A stretch of 38,138 bases of DNA from a virus (IMGVR_UViG_3300037961_003713:6724-44861), one strand, 5' to 3'; shown: positions 6,865 through 13,037, counted from the first letter of the stretch. Translations and numbers: made by a program. Notes: generated by a model from the sequence alone, not told the origin.

Positions 6865-6893
6865 TTGACAATCGCCGCCAACTGTGTTACATT
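6865..6893 (+). promoter_or_regulatory. Promoter for the gene at 6900
   Basis: TTGACA at 6865-6870, 17-nt spacer ending TGT, TACATT at 6888-6893, ATG 6 nt downstream. Confidence 0.85.
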
Positions 6894-6899
6894 TACACC

Positions 6900-7031
6900 A
6901 TGAAAACGAAAGATATAAAAGCAAGAGTTAACCCCGAGGGCTTCATGGGTAGTGCGTCCCGCGAGCATCGCACGAAAAAAGGCAAAGGCTCTTTTCGTCG
7001 TCGTGAGAAACACCAAAAAAAGTTTCTTTAA
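6900..7031 (+). CDS. Small basic protein, 43 aa
   Basis: A 43-residue protein, highly basic (KGKGSFRRREKHQKK near the C-terminus) with NPEGFMGSASREHRTKKG in the middle. Its own promoter sits 6 nt upstream, so it is probably leaderless. The charge suits nucleic-acid binding. No family is recognised. The next promoter's -35 begins 5 nt after the stop. Confidence 0.6.
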   Translation: MKTKDIKARVNPEGFMGSASREHRTKKGKGSFRRREKHQKKFL

Positions 7032-7035
7032 GCTA

Positions 7036-7064
7036 TTGACAAACGAGCGAAAGTGTGCGATATT
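7036..7064 (+). promoter_or_regulatory. Promoter for the gene at 7074
   Basis: TTGACA at 7036-7041, 17-nt spacer ending TGC, GATATT at 7059-7064; ATG 9 nt after the -10 box. Confidence 0.8.
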
Positions 7065-7073
7065 GTCAGACAT

Positions 7074-7262
7074 ATGAAGGCGATAGAAAAACCAGACATT
7101 CAGGATTGGCCTGACGTTGTAAACCTAAAGGTCAATGGCGTTCCAATTAGAATAAACTATAAAAAACAGATGATAATGGTTCCCGATGAAGCGCACGAAC
7201 GTGCCGATAACATCGCGGCGTACTTAATTGACGAGGGATTTGTAATTGTAGAAGAGGATTAA
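7074..7262 (+). CDS. Hypothetical protein, 62 aa
   Basis: A 62-residue protein. It looks like a compact alpha/beta fold (VVNLKVNGVPIRINYKK, then a helix AHERADNIAAYLI, ending acidic VEED). An upstream extension to 7053 would translate the promoter and is rejected. The start codon is 9 nt after the -10 box. The following gene starts 2 nt after the stop, so they share a transcript. Confidence 0.65.
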   Translation: MKAIEKPDIQDWPDVVNLKVNGVPIRINYKKQMIMVPDEAHERADNIAAYLIDEGFVIVEED

Positions 7263-7264
7263 AC

Positions 7265-7708
7265 ATGGTAAAAAACACAGTATATAAAAACGGAAGTGTC
7301 ATTGCTGTTTGGATTAACTCCGACAACAACGACGAATTAAAACAAAACTATTGGTCTTTTTATAATCATGGCGCGACGAGCGCAGAAGATTTGAATTGGA
7401 CTAACAAGGGCGAAGGATATTTTTGGACGAACGAACGAAAGTTGAAACGCTATTTCAAAAACTCATCCCGCGCAATAGTATTGAACGAATTAGGCGAGGA
7501 TTGGGAAGGCGATGCCACGACAGGCCCAGAGGTGGGCGAACGTATCGCGGAGATGGCGCAGAATCGTTTTGACGAATTGATGTCGAACTCTGGCCCAAAC
7601 CCTTTGGCAAAAACTTTGGTAGAGCCTTATTTGATGGGTTCGGTTTCAGCAGAGAAAGACTCTGGAAATTTCGACGACTATTTAACAAAAGTTATCCAAG
7701 GAGCTTGA
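7265..7708 (+). CDS. Hypothetical protein, 147 aa
   Basis: A 147-residue soluble protein with a Trp/Tyr/Asn-rich N-terminal half (INSDNNDELKQNYWSFYN) and a helical C-terminal half (PEVGERIAEMAQNRFDELM). It is second in the unit starting at 7074, with a 2-nt gap. Its last codons overlap the -35 box of the promoter at 7705. No family is recognised. Confidence 0.65.
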   Translation: MVKNTVYKNGSVIAVWINSDNNDELKQNYWSFYNHGATSAEDLNWTNKGEGYFWTNERKLKRYFKNSSRAIVLNELGEDWEGDATTGPEVGERIAEMAQNRFDELMSNSGPNPLAKTLVEPYLMGSVSAEKDSGNFDDYLTKVIQGA

Positions 7709-7733
7709 CAAGCTCCCTTTTGTGTGGTACATT
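7705..7733 (+). promoter_or_regulatory. Promoter for the Gp88-like gene
   Basis: TTGACA at 7705-7710, overlapping the TGA of the previous gene, 17-nt spacer ending TGTGG, TACATT at 7728-7733. The ATG at 7758 is 24 nt further. Confidence 0.8.
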
Positions 7734-7757
7734 GTACATAACAAAACAAAACGTGAT

Positions 7758-8498
7758 ATGAAAATTCTAGGAATCGACAACAACGCAAAGACGGTCAAGG
7801 GCCGTAAAAAACAATACTCCACCGCCATCATTTACCTTGCGCCAAGCAACGCGAGCGGCGTTATCAACACTTGCACGAGCGCGTCTCGTGGGTGTCGTGC
7901 TGCTTGCCTGTTCACTTCTGGCCGTGGTCGCATGAATCCAATCCGCGAGGCGCGAATCAACAAAACAAAGTTTTTTGTTAACGATCAAGAAACCTTTTTG
8001 CGCCAACTCTGGAAAGAGACGGACAACCATATAAAACTATCAAACAAAAAGGGTTTGATACCGTGCGAACGTCTCAACGGCACAAGCGATTTGCGTTGGG
8101 AAGATTACAAACTCGACGGGCAAAACATCTTCCGAGCTTTCCCCGATTTGCAGTTTTACGACTACACAAAGCATCTAGACAGAGCGGCTGCGTTTGCCAA
8201 TGGCAAGTTGCCAAGCAACTACCATTTGACATTCTCCCGCAGCGAAAACACCAGCGATGCCACCGTGCGCGATCTTCTCAAGCGTGGTGTGAATGTTGCA
8301 GTAGTTTACCACAAGGAATTGCCAGAAACTGATTTTGGTGGATTCGAGGTTATCAACGGAGACGAAACGGATTTGCGCTTTGCTGATCCGATGGGCAAGG
8401 TGGTTGGCCTCAAGTACAAGCCAAGCGCAGGAGAAGCGGAGAAGGTCAAGCCATTCATTCGCCAAACTAAAACCGTGGTGGAGGAGGTGGCTGCATGA
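7758..8498 (+). CDS. Cys-cluster phage protein, resembling the Gp88 family
   Basis: A 246-residue protein. Residues about 36-70 hold a distinctive cluster: CTSASRGCRAACLFTSGRGR followed by a helical REARINKTKFF. This resembles the phage Gp88-type family (tentative), whose function is not established. The three clustered Cys could bind metal. The start is ATG 7758; a longer frame from 7722 begins inside the promoter. The stop overlaps the next start (ATGA at 8495), so translation is coupled. Codon use is GC-leaning. Confidence 0.65.
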   Translation: MKILGIDNNAKTVKGRKKQYSTAIIYLAPSNASGVINTCTSASRGCRAACLFTSGRGRMNPIREARINKTKFFVNDQETFLRQLWKETDNHIKLSNKKGLIPCERLNGTSDLRWEDYKLDGQNIFRAFPDLQFYDYTKHLDRAAAFANGKLPSNYHLTFSRSENTSDATVRDLLKRGVNVAVVYHKELPETDFGGFEVINGDETDLRFADPMGKVVGLKYKPSAGEAEKVKPFIRQTKTVVEEVAA

Positions 8499-8572
8499 TT
8501 GTTGCAATGCTTTTGGTATTGATTGTTTTTATTTTTCTACTAGACCTTATAAACACGGATACAAAAAAATGA
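8495..8572 (+). CDS. Small membrane peptide, 25 aa
   Basis: A 25-residue peptide, almost entirely one hydrophobic segment (MIVAMLLVLIVFIFLLDL) with a short polar tail NTDTKK. It starts by ATGA overlap with the preceding gene, with a strong GGAGGAGG ribosome site upstream, and its stop overlaps the next start in the same way. The double overlap and strong ribosome site support it as real. Function unknown. Confidence 0.6.
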   Translation: MIVAMLLVLIVFIFLLDLINTDTKK

Positions 8573-8706
8573 CATTAAAAGCTCTTAATAAAATAATCAA
8601 TGACGATACGCGCCACCCTCAAACGAGAATGTCCGCGCTATTTAAAAAACAAGAATTAATAATCAAGCGTTGCGGGCAGATGAAAAGAAAACAAAAAAGT
8701 TCTTGA
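8569..8706 (+). CDS. Small basic hypothetical protein, 45 aa
   Basis: A 45-residue Lys-rich protein (NKIINDDTRHPQTRMSALFKKQ..., ending KRKQKSS). The start overlaps the stop of the membrane peptide (ATGA). The end overlaps the left arm of GC-hairpin element 3, whose CTTGAC contains its TGA. It is the last gene of the three-gene unit from the promoter at 7705. Confidence 0.55.
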   Translation: MTLKALNKIINDDTRHPQTRMSALFKKQELIIKRCGQMKRKQKSS

Positions 8707-8749
8707 CAAACCCCCTCGGGGGGGCAGCCCCCCCTATGCCAAAGTCAAC
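8702..8749. repeat. GC-hairpin element, copy 3
   Basis: CTTGACAAA arm, then GGGGGGG-CAG-CCCCCCC, then ATGCCAAAGTCAA. The left arm includes the stop codon of the gene at 8569. Confidence 0.85.
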
Positions 8750-8783
8750 CATAAAAAAAATTATTTTTTTTGCATTTGGCCCC

Positions 8784-8811
8784 TTGACAAATCGCGGTTC
8801 TGTGCTATATT
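8784..8811 (+). promoter_or_regulatory. Promoter for the gene at 8826
   Basis: TTGACA at 8784-8789, 16-nt spacer ending TGTGC, TATATT at 8806-8811, ATG 14 nt downstream. Confidence 0.85.
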
Positions 8812-8825
8812 GTAATAACAAAACG

Positions 8826-9095
8826 ATGAAAACGCGAAACATAAAACACTCAGACGGAAAGGGCGAATCCTTTGCCGTATCACGACACATCATCCTGCGA
8901 AACTTTTGGGAGTATTACGTTGAAGAACCCAACGAGAACGGAATGACCTTTGGCTTTGTGATGGGATTTGAAAACGAATGGGGAAGCGTTGATTACAACG
9001 AGATTAAACCCTACATCATCAGCGAGGCGAAAGGCACAGCCCTTGACGACGTTATGCCGCCAGCAGACTACTACTGGGAGGACGAAGAAAATTAA
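8826..9095 (+). CDS. Hypothetical protein, 89 aa
   Basis: An 89-residue acidic protein with aromatic-rich segments (NFWEYYVEEP, YYWEDEEN at the end). The frame runs upstream to 8670, but that part crosses the promoter and GC-hairpin 3, so ATG 8826 is chosen. It is a single-gene unit. No family is recognised. Confidence 0.65.
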   Translation: MKTRNIKHSDGKGESFAVSRHIILRNFWEYYVEEPNENGMTFGFVMGFENEWGSVDYNEIKPYIISEAKGTALDDVMPPADYYWEDEEN

Positions 9096-9114
9096 AAAAA
9101 GTTCCTTCCAGCCC

Positions 9115-9143
9115 TTGACAAACAAACATTTGTGTGCTATATT
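9115..9143 (+). promoter_or_regulatory. Promoter for the gene at 9179
   Basis: TTGACA at 9115-9120, 17-nt spacer ending TGTGC, TATATT at 9138-9143. The leader is about 29 nt. Confidence 0.85.
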
Positions 9144-9178
9144 ATAACATAATTAAACGACAGAACAAAAGAAACCCT

Positions 9179-9526
9179 ATGAAAGAATACAAAACCTATC
9201 AAGCTCGCAACGCAGTCAAGGCTGCGTTAGTCACCAACCACATCAAGGCCGCCAAGAAAAACGGCGTGTCTCACATCGAAGCGAAGGCTGAAGCCTATCG
9301 CCTCTATAACATCAAGGCAGGTTTGCCCTTCCTTGTCCAAGGTTTGAAAACCAAGGCCGTAGTCGAGTCGATTCCGAAGGTGCAGGTTCCTGTACCTGCT
9401 GCGCCGCCTTCCAAGCTGCCGCCTTTGCCAGTTCCTCAACTGGAAAAGCCAGCACTACCAAAACCCGACTTGTTTAAGTCTTTGGGACTGCCACCTCTAC
9501 CACCTTTGCCAAAAGTAGGCGCATAG
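9179..9526 (+). CDS. Hypothetical protein with proline-rich C-terminus, 115 aa
   Basis: A 115-residue protein. The N-terminal 60 residues look helical and basic (YQARNAVKAALVTNHIKAAKKNG...). From about residue 65 it becomes Pro/Val/Leu-rich with PVPAAPPSKLPPLPVPQ and ends LGLPPLPPLPKVGA. Such PxxP tails are usually extended linkers or docking segments. No family is recognised. Single-gene unit. Confidence 0.65.
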   Translation: MKEYKTYQARNAVKAALVTNHIKAAKKNGVSHIEAKAEAYRLYNIKAGLPFLVQGLKTKAVVESIPKVQVPVPAAPPSKLPPLPVPQLEKPALPKPDLFKSLGLPPLPPLPKVGA

Positions 9527-9545
9527 GGAAACAACACTTTGCCCC

Positions 9546-9574
9546 TTGACAAAAGGGGCATTGTGTGTTATCTT
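9546..9574 (+). promoter_or_regulatory. Promoter of the six-gene small-protein operon
   Basis: TTGACA at 9546-9551, 17-nt spacer ending TGTGT, TATCTT at 9569-9574; ATG 9 nt after the -10 box. Confidence 0.85.
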
Positions 9575-9583
9575 ATTGCAACA

Positions 9584-9751
9584 ATGAAAACGTACAAAGT
9601 AAAAGTAAGTGACGGTTACGTCGAATGGTGGGAGAAACTAGAAGCAAAAAACGAAGACCACCTGTGGGATATTATTGACGCAGAGGGTTTGGATGTGGTG
9701 AACTACCACCTTGATTCTTCCACGCCAGCCATAGTAAATCTGGAGGACTAA
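9584..9751 (+). CDS. Small hypothetical protein, 55 aa (LED-end family)
   Basis: A 55-residue protein with MKTYKVKVSDGYVEWWEKLEAKNE at the start and NLED at the end. It looks like a distant relative of the gene at 9939: same MKxxYKV start, Trp near residue 15-18, EA/E pattern, acidic LED end. First gene of the operon 9584-10620. Its final GAG-GAC codons form the ribosome site of the next gene (GGAGGACTAAATG). Confidence 0.65.
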   Translation: MKTYKVKVSDGYVEWWEKLEAKNEDHLWDIIDAEGLDVVNYHLDSSTPAIVNLED

Positions 9752-9937
9752 ATGAAAGACAAGCCAGAAAATTGGGACAAAGGATTCGACCACCCGTGGA
9801 AGATTGGTTGCGGCGGACACGAAACACCGTTCATCTCAAACAACAAATGGTGGTTGTATATGTGGAACAGTATTGAAAAGAATCATTATTATTATTGTTT
9901 TGATGATGACCTGTTCACAAAAGAATTGGAGTATTAA
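9752..9937 (+). CDS. Small hypothetical protein, 61 aa
   Basis: A 61-residue aromatic-rich protein (WWLYMWN, NHYYYCFDDD). It starts directly after the previous TAA (9749-9751), with GGAGGA supplied by the previous coding sequence. No family is recognised. Confidence 0.6.
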   Translation: MKDKPENWDKGFDHPWKIGCGGHETPFISNNKWWLYMWNSIEKNHYYYCFDDDLFTKELEY

Positions 9938-9938
9938 A

Positions 9939-10121
9939 ATGAAAAGATTATACAAAGTAACGACTCAAGAAATCCACCACTCGGTTTGGGAGGTGGAAGC
10001 AACTAGCGAACAAAACGCGTTCAACGAAGTGTTCGACGGTGCGGGAGACTTAAAAACGACAGAGTATTACGAGACGGTAGATGACCCTGACACCGTACAC
10101 ATCGAACGATTGGAGGACTAA
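9939..10121 (+). CDS. Small hypothetical protein, 60 aa (LED-end family)
   Basis: A 60-residue protein, MKRLYKVTTQEIHHSVWEVEA at the start, ending IERLED. It resembles the gene at 9584 in its start, the W-x-V/L-E-A core and the ending, so the two may be paralogues. Longer upstream starts overlap the previous gene in another frame and are rejected. The LED codons again supply the ribosome site of the next gene. Confidence 0.65.
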   Translation: MKRLYKVTTQEIHHSVWEVEATSEQNAFNEVFDGAGDLKTTEYYETVDDPDTVHIERLED

Positions 10122-10280
10122 ATGAAACTAACAAAACAAGACGCCGAAAACCTACTCGACGCCCTAAAAGAATGGGAAGAATGCGTTGGCCCAAAAGAAT
10201 TAGAAGATAATGAAGTGGGCTTGAATGAAATGCGTTACCATAAACTCGCAAACAATATCAAAAAAATGTTGGAGGACTAA
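10122..10280 (+). CDS. Small hypothetical protein, 52 aa
   Basis: A 52-residue acidic, helical-looking protein (MKLTKQDAENLLDALKEWEECVG...), ending KKMLED. The start ATG follows the previous TAA directly, with GGAGGA 4 nt before the ATG. Fourth gene of the operon. Confidence 0.6.
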   Translation: MKLTKQDAENLLDALKEWEECVGPKELEDNEVGLNEMRYHKLANNIKKMLED

Positions 10281-10454
10281 ATGAATAAACAAGAACACAA
10301 CGAACCGATTGAGTTGCACACTGGCAGCCCCGAGGTTGACGCTTACATTGAAGAGAACGACATGAAACCAATCGCGGAAGACCTTTACGAATGCGCGGGT
10401 GGTCATGTCTGGCACATTGACGATATTAAACGTGATATAAAAAACGACAATTAA
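10281..10454 (+). CDS. Small hypothetical protein, 57 aa
   Basis: A 57-residue acidic protein with a short core YECAGGHVWHIDDI. It starts directly after the previous TAA, again with GGAGGA in the preceding LED codons. Fifth gene of the operon. No family is recognised. Confidence 0.6.
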   Translation: MNKQEHNEPIELHTGSPEVDAYIEENDMKPIAEDLYECAGGHVWHIDDIKRDIKNDN

Positions 10455-10455
10455 A

Positions 10456-10620
10456 ATGACAACTAAAGAATCAAAACAATTAGATGTTTGTCTCGCCTTG
10501 TTAGCGATGGCATCCGCAAAGGGAGCGAACCACACCGATATGCTGAACGCGTTCACCTACGACATTAATCTAATAAGAAACGGAAAGAATCCAACCGAGA
10601 CACAAAAGCTAATAGATTAA
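10456..10620 (+). CDS. Small hypothetical protein, 54 aa
   Basis: A 54-residue helical-looking protein (LDVCLALLAMASAKGANHTDMLNAF). It starts 1 nt after the previous stop but lacks the GGAGGA seen for the earlier genes. Last gene of the operon; GC-hairpin element 4 begins 7 nt after its stop. Confidence 0.6.
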   Translation: MTTKESKQLDVCLALLAMASAKGANHTDMLNAFTYDINLIRNGKNPTETQKLID

Positions 10621-10627
10621 AAAAAAA

Positions 10628-10674
10628 CTTGACAAATAGCCCGAGGGGGCAGCCCCCCCCGAAAAAATGTCAAA
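10628..10674. repeat. GC-hairpin element, copy 4
   Basis: CTTGACAAA arm, GGGGG-CAG-CCCCCCCC core, A-rich stretch and ATGTCAAA right arm. It lies at the end of the small-protein operon. Confidence 0.85.
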
Positions 10675-10710
10675 TAAAAAATTAATTACCTTAATTGTTT
10701 GCGTTAATTA

Positions 10711-10780
10711 GCCGATCACTTTTGACGCATAAAGGCCCATAATCGCAGTTTACCGATCACTTTTGGCCTTTTTTGATCGG
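10711..10780 (+). promoter_or_regulatory. Overlapping hairpins: possible attenuator or operator pair
   Basis: CCGATCACTTTTG occurs twice (10712-10724 and 10753-10765) and its inverse TGATCGG once (10774-10780). Separately, AAAGGCC (10731-10737) pairs with GGCCTTT (10765-10771), which runs into T6: a terminator-like hairpin. The second CCGATCA would compete by pairing across it. It sits about 90 nt upstream of the next promoter, with no gene of its own. It could be a regulatory RNA switch or protein-binding DNA repeats. Confidence 0.5.
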
Positions 10781-10868
10781 CAAGTTTCTTAAAAACGCAA
10801 CATTTCGCACCGGAGAAAACACCACTTTTTACGAAACAAAAAAATGATAAAAAAGTGCCTTCCGCCCC

Positions 10869-10896
10869 TTGACAAATCAGAGAAGTATGCTATATT
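10869..10896 (+). promoter_or_regulatory. Promoter for the genes at 10913-11526
   Basis: TTGACA at 10869-10874, 16-nt spacer ending TATGC, TATATT at 10891-10896, ATG 16 nt downstream. Confidence 0.85.
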
Positions 10897-10912
10897 GTAA
10901 TAAGAAAACGAA

Positions 10913-11119
10913 ATGAACGTAACAAGAACATCAATCAAATCGGGAATCACCCGCACCCTCAACCTCGACGTTTACCCCCACGAACTCGCAGCGTGGGAAG
11001 CGGGCGAGCTTATCCAAAACGCCTGTCCTCGCCTCGGTGCTGACGCACGAGAGTTCGTCAAAACGGGAATGACCCCAAGAGAGTGGCAGGAAATATTCCC
11101 ACCGGAGGAGGGCGAATAA
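10913..11119 (+). CDS. Conserved small phage/plasmid protein, 68 aa
   Basis: A 68-residue protein of a pattern widespread on phages and plasmids: TRTSIxSGITRTLNLDV, then AWEAGELIQNACPRL, then DAREFVKTGMTPREWQEIF. The function of the family is unknown to me. First of a two-gene unit; its TAA overlaps the next ATG (TAATG), so translation is coupled. Confidence 0.75.
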   Translation: MNVTRTSIKSGITRTLNLDVYPHELAAWEAGELIQNACPRLGADAREFVKTGMTPREWQEIFPPEEGE

Positions 11120-11526
11120 TGGAAAAGGTACAAGTATATCGCAACCTGCATCGCACAAAAGAAGATGGAACGCACGTTTACAGCGTTCGCAATGACAAAG
11201 GTATCGTGGTGGATCACGTTACAGAGATCGCACTCTCTAAACCTATTCTTCGAGTAGGGCCAAAGGGCAACCAGCGAGTGCGTGACGAGAAGCGCAAAAA
11301 TGTTCACGCTTACATTCAGGGCAAAAGAATGAGAGAATCCGTAATTGATGATCCTGCTTCTGGTTGCTCTGGTAAATGGGAGAAAATTACTTACAATCCT
11401 TACTTGCACAAAAGTTTTGTTTTAGTAAGTGATGAGTCAATTAGAGTTCCTGAAGCGTGGTTTGTTGAGATTCGTCGAGATGGTGTGTGGGCCTTCTCTC
11501 CGACAAAAATAAAGATTGACAAGTGA
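11119..11526 (+). CDS. Hypothetical protein, 135 aa
   Basis: A 135-residue beta-rich, basic protein (YRNLHRTKEDGTHVYSVRNDKG..., GPKGNQRVRDEKRKNVHAYIQG). Strong GGAGGAGGG ribosome site within the previous gene; TAATG overlap. Sections of this type are seen in phage proteins with nucleoside or DNA-modification neighbours, but no function can be assigned. Its last 4 codons hold the -35 box for structured RNA B. Confidence 0.65.
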   Translation: MEKVQVYRNLHRTKEDGTHVYSVRNDKGIVVDHVTEIALSKPILRVGPKGNQRVRDEKRKNVHAYIQGKRMRESVIDDPASGCSGKWEKITYNPYLHKSFVLVSDESIRVPEAWFVEIRRDGVWAFSPTKIKIDK

Positions 11527-11544
11527 GCAAAATTTTGACATAAT
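11516..11544 (+). promoter_or_regulatory. Promoter for structured RNA B
   Basis: TTGACA at 11516-11521 (inside the end of the preceding gene), 17-nt spacer, CATAAT at 11539-11544. Predicted start near 11551, exactly where the structured region begins. Confidence 0.75.
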
Positions 11545-11550
11545 AAACAT

Positions 11551-11830
11551 AGTTCGTGAGAGTAATACTTCTCACGGAAGCCACCTCTGAAGGCGGTGAA
11601 AGAGACGACCTTTACAGTGGCATAACAATTTGCTGGGAGACGAAACACAGTCTTGGCAAGCCTAACGTAGCGAACAGGGTACGCGATCCTTGTTAGGGAC
11701 GAGGAAGCACCAGTAAACAATTTCTCGCAACAACGCGGGGAACGGAACCTAGTATAAAACCGTGAAGCATCGGACTAGGGACTAGAACAAGAAAGGCCTG
11801 TGCGGGGAACACAGAAAGGTTGAAAACATA
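11551..11830 (+). ncRNA. Structured non-coding RNA candidate B, about 280 nt
   Basis: No gene is supported on either strand, but there is dense pairing, listed in order. CGTGAGA 11555-11561 pairs with TCTCACG 11570-11576. GCCAC 11580-11584 pairs with GTGGC 11617-11621. CCTAAC 11661-11666 pairs with GTTAGG 11692-11697 and encloses AGGGT 11676-11680 with ATCCT 11686-11690. CGAGGAA 11700-11706 pairs with TTTCTCG 11721-11727. CCTAGT 11748-11753 pairs with ACTAGG 11774-11779. CTGTG 11798-11802 pairs with CACAG 11810-11814. It has its own promoter. The 3' end is uncertain (C/T-rich tract CTCCCCTTTTTT at 11841-11852). I see no match to tmRNA, RNase P or a complete group I intron. Confidence 0.7.
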
Positions 11831-11852
11831 CCGAAAAAAACTCCCCTTTTTT

Positions 11853-11900
11853 CTTGACAAACCCAGCGGGGGGGCAGCCCCCCCTGTGCCAAACGTCAAG
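11853..11900. repeat. GC-hairpin element, copy 5
   Basis: CTTGACAAA arm, GGGGGGG-CAG-CCCCCCC core, TGTGCCAAACGTCAAG right side. It separates structured RNA B from the convergent minus-strand operon. Confidence 0.85.
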
Positions 11901-11905
11901 CCTTT

Positions 11906-11974
11906 TTAGTGGAAAGCTTCGGCGTAAAAGGAAAGTGCTACGCTTGCGGTGGTAATATATACAATGATTTCCAT
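11906..11974 (-). CDS. Tiny hydrophobic peptide, 22 aa
   Basis: A 22-residue frame, mostly hydrophobic (MEIIVYITTASVALSFYAEAFH). AGGAAA, overlapping the stop of the upstream gene (TAGGAAATATTATG on the minus strand), is a good ribosome site. It would be the fourth and last gene of the minus operon ending at GC-hairpin 5. Very short, so only moderately supported. Confidence 0.4.
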   Translation of the reverse strand: MEIIVYITTASVALSFYAEAFH

Positions 11975-11982
11975 AATATTTC

Positions 11983-12204
11983 CTAGCTGGTGTAAACTTC
12001 CAAGTCTTCGAGGAAGTCGATAACTTCGTCTTGGCTTGCGTAGTGGCAATCGTCAAAACTAACGAGTTCGCCATAGCCTTGGCCGTCGTAAGCTTCGAGC
12101 CATACACCCTGACATGGAACGATGTTTACCAAGCGGCAGGGTCGATTGATTGCTGCATTCATGTAAATGCATCCGAGTTTTAGATTGTTTGCTTTTTCTT
12201 TCAT
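11983..12204 (-). CDS. Hypothetical protein, 73 aa
   Basis: A 73-residue protein with LGCIYMNAAINRPCRLVNIVPCQGVWLEAYDG: it looks like a small beta-barrel with conserved-looking Cys. The C-terminus is acidic (DEVIDFLEDLEV). The start ATG at 12204 is 4 nt after the stop of the previous gene. No family is recognised. Confidence 0.65.
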   Translation of the reverse strand: MKEKANNLKLGCIYMNAAINRPCRLVNIVPCQGVWLEAYDGQGYGELVSFDDCHYASQDEVIDFLEDLEVYTS

Positions 12205-12208
12205 AATT

Positions 12209-12358
12209 TTAACGCTCCATTGCGATTTGTTGGTTTACCAAGGCCACAAAGTGAAGTCTTGCCTCAAAGAAGGATTCAAAGCTGCGTTCGAATCCATCGT
12301 TCCACTTAATCTTCCAAGTGCCATTGTCGTTTACTAATTCCATTTCTTCGTTTTTCAT
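12209..12358 (-). CDS. Hypothetical protein, 49 aa
   Basis: A 49-residue protein (MKNEEMELVNDNGTWKIKWNDG..., then a helix ESFFEARLHFVALVNQQIA). A longer frame to 12433 exists, but the ATG at 12358 follows the stop of the upstream gene by 7 nt, with the same AAAAGATTATGAAA start context as that gene. Second in the minus operon. Confidence 0.6.
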   Translation of the reverse strand: MKNEEMELVNDNGTWKIKWNDGFERSFESFFEARLHFVALVNQQIAMER

Positions 12359-12365
12359 AATCTTT

Positions 12366-12527
12366 TTAGTCTCTGTCTTTCCAGTTAAGCGGGGCGTTAA
12401 ATTGGGCATCCCAACGGGCTTGCTCTTCGTCACGCTTGCGGTTTATCTCCCGCCGTCTGTTCATCTCAGCGAGCCAATCTTGGAGGTTGCTCTTGAATTC
12501 GTTTTGGTTTTCTTTGTTGTCTTTCAT
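12366..12527 (-). CDS. Hypothetical protein, 53 aa
   Basis: A 53-residue, highly charged helical protein (MKDNKENQNEFKSNLQDWLAEMN, then REINRKRDEEQARWDAQ). First gene of the minus operon, with a dyad-type promoter at 12546-12586. It is short enough to be missed by frame-length cut-offs, but its spacing in the operon supports it. Confidence 0.55.
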   Translation of the reverse strand: MKDNKENQNEFKSNLQDWLAEMNRRREINRKRDEEQARWDAQFNAPLNWKDRD

Positions 12528-12545
12528 AATCTTTTAACTGCGTCT

Positions 12546-12586
12546 AGTATAGCATAGGGGGTTGGACATCCGCCGTCCCACCAATT
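12546..12586 (-). promoter_or_regulatory. Dyad promoter A (minus strand)
   Basis: Read on the minus strand: an imperfect palindrome GGTGGGAC-GGCGGAT-GTCCAACC, then CCCCTATGC and a -10 box TATACT (12551-12546). The position 17 nt before the -10 is the palindrome centre and not TTGACA. First of three near-identical copies. Confidence 0.65.
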
Positions 12587-12594
12587 AATTTCTT

Positions 12595-12798
12595 TTACCA
12601 ATCCTCACCTCCACGGTCTGTCCACGTTGCCCCTTCGTCGTAGGAGTAAATCTCTCCGTAGCCTTCGAGGGTTGCGGTTTCTTGAGTGTATCCAAAATCA
12701 TCCCAACTGTGTATGTTGGTGACTTTGTAGCTTACCCCGTCAACGGTTGCGGCGGTAAAGTCTGTGTTCATTTCGATTTCGTTTTTCATTTTCATCAT
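12595..12798 (-). CDS. Hypothetical protein, 67 aa
   Basis: A 67-residue beta-rich acidic protein (TAATVDGVSYKVTNIHSWDDFGY..., ending TDRGGEDW). Start codons at 12798 and 12795; the first is 6 nt after the -10 of dyad promoter B, so it is probably leaderless. No family is recognised. Confidence 0.6.
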   Translation of the reverse strand: MMKMKNEIEMNTDFTAATVDGVSYKVTNIHSWDDFGYTQETATLEGYGEIYSYDEGATWTDRGGEDW

Positions 12799-12804
12799 AT
12801 AATT

Positions 12805-12845
12805 ATGTTAACATAGGGGGTAGGACATTGGCAGTCCTACCATTC
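12805..12845 (-). promoter_or_regulatory. Dyad promoter B (minus strand)
   Basis: Perfect 8-bp arms GGTAGGAC/GTCCTACC around ATTGGCA (12820-12842 region), then the -10 box TAACAT (12810-12805, minus). The start codon is 6 nt further. The palindrome contains the stop codon of the gene upstream (12837-12839). Confidence 0.7.
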
Positions 12846-13037
12846 ATTTTTTTCAAATTCTTCTACCATCTTGGCAGACCATACAAGGTCATCTCGGCTG
12901 GAGAAAATCTTGAGCCAGTAGCCGCCATAATCTGCGGCTTGCTCTAGGGCTGCGGTGTAGCCCTCACGGGTGTGAGGGTAAGTGTGGAGGAGTTTGCTTC
13001 CGTCCCAGAGAGTGTATGTTGCTTTCTCAATCATCAT
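12837..13037 (-). CDS. Hypothetical protein, 66 aa
   Basis: A 66-residue protein (MMIEKATYTLWDGSKLLHTYPHTREG..., then AALEQAADYGGYWLKIF). The fold looks like a small alpha/beta unit. The start at 13037 lies 6 nt after the -10 of dyad promoter C. The stop lies inside dyad promoter B. Confidence 0.6.
   Translation of the reverse strand: MMIEKATYTLWDGSKLLHTYPHTREGYTAALEQAADYGGYWLKIFSSRDDLVWSAKMVEEFEKNEW

Noticed and set aside
11551-11830. Group I intron, tmRNA or RNase P RNA
   Set aside because: GGGACTAG and CGGGGAAC stretches recall group I cores, but no P7/P3 pairing set or split gene was found; no tag frame or RNase P signature either.
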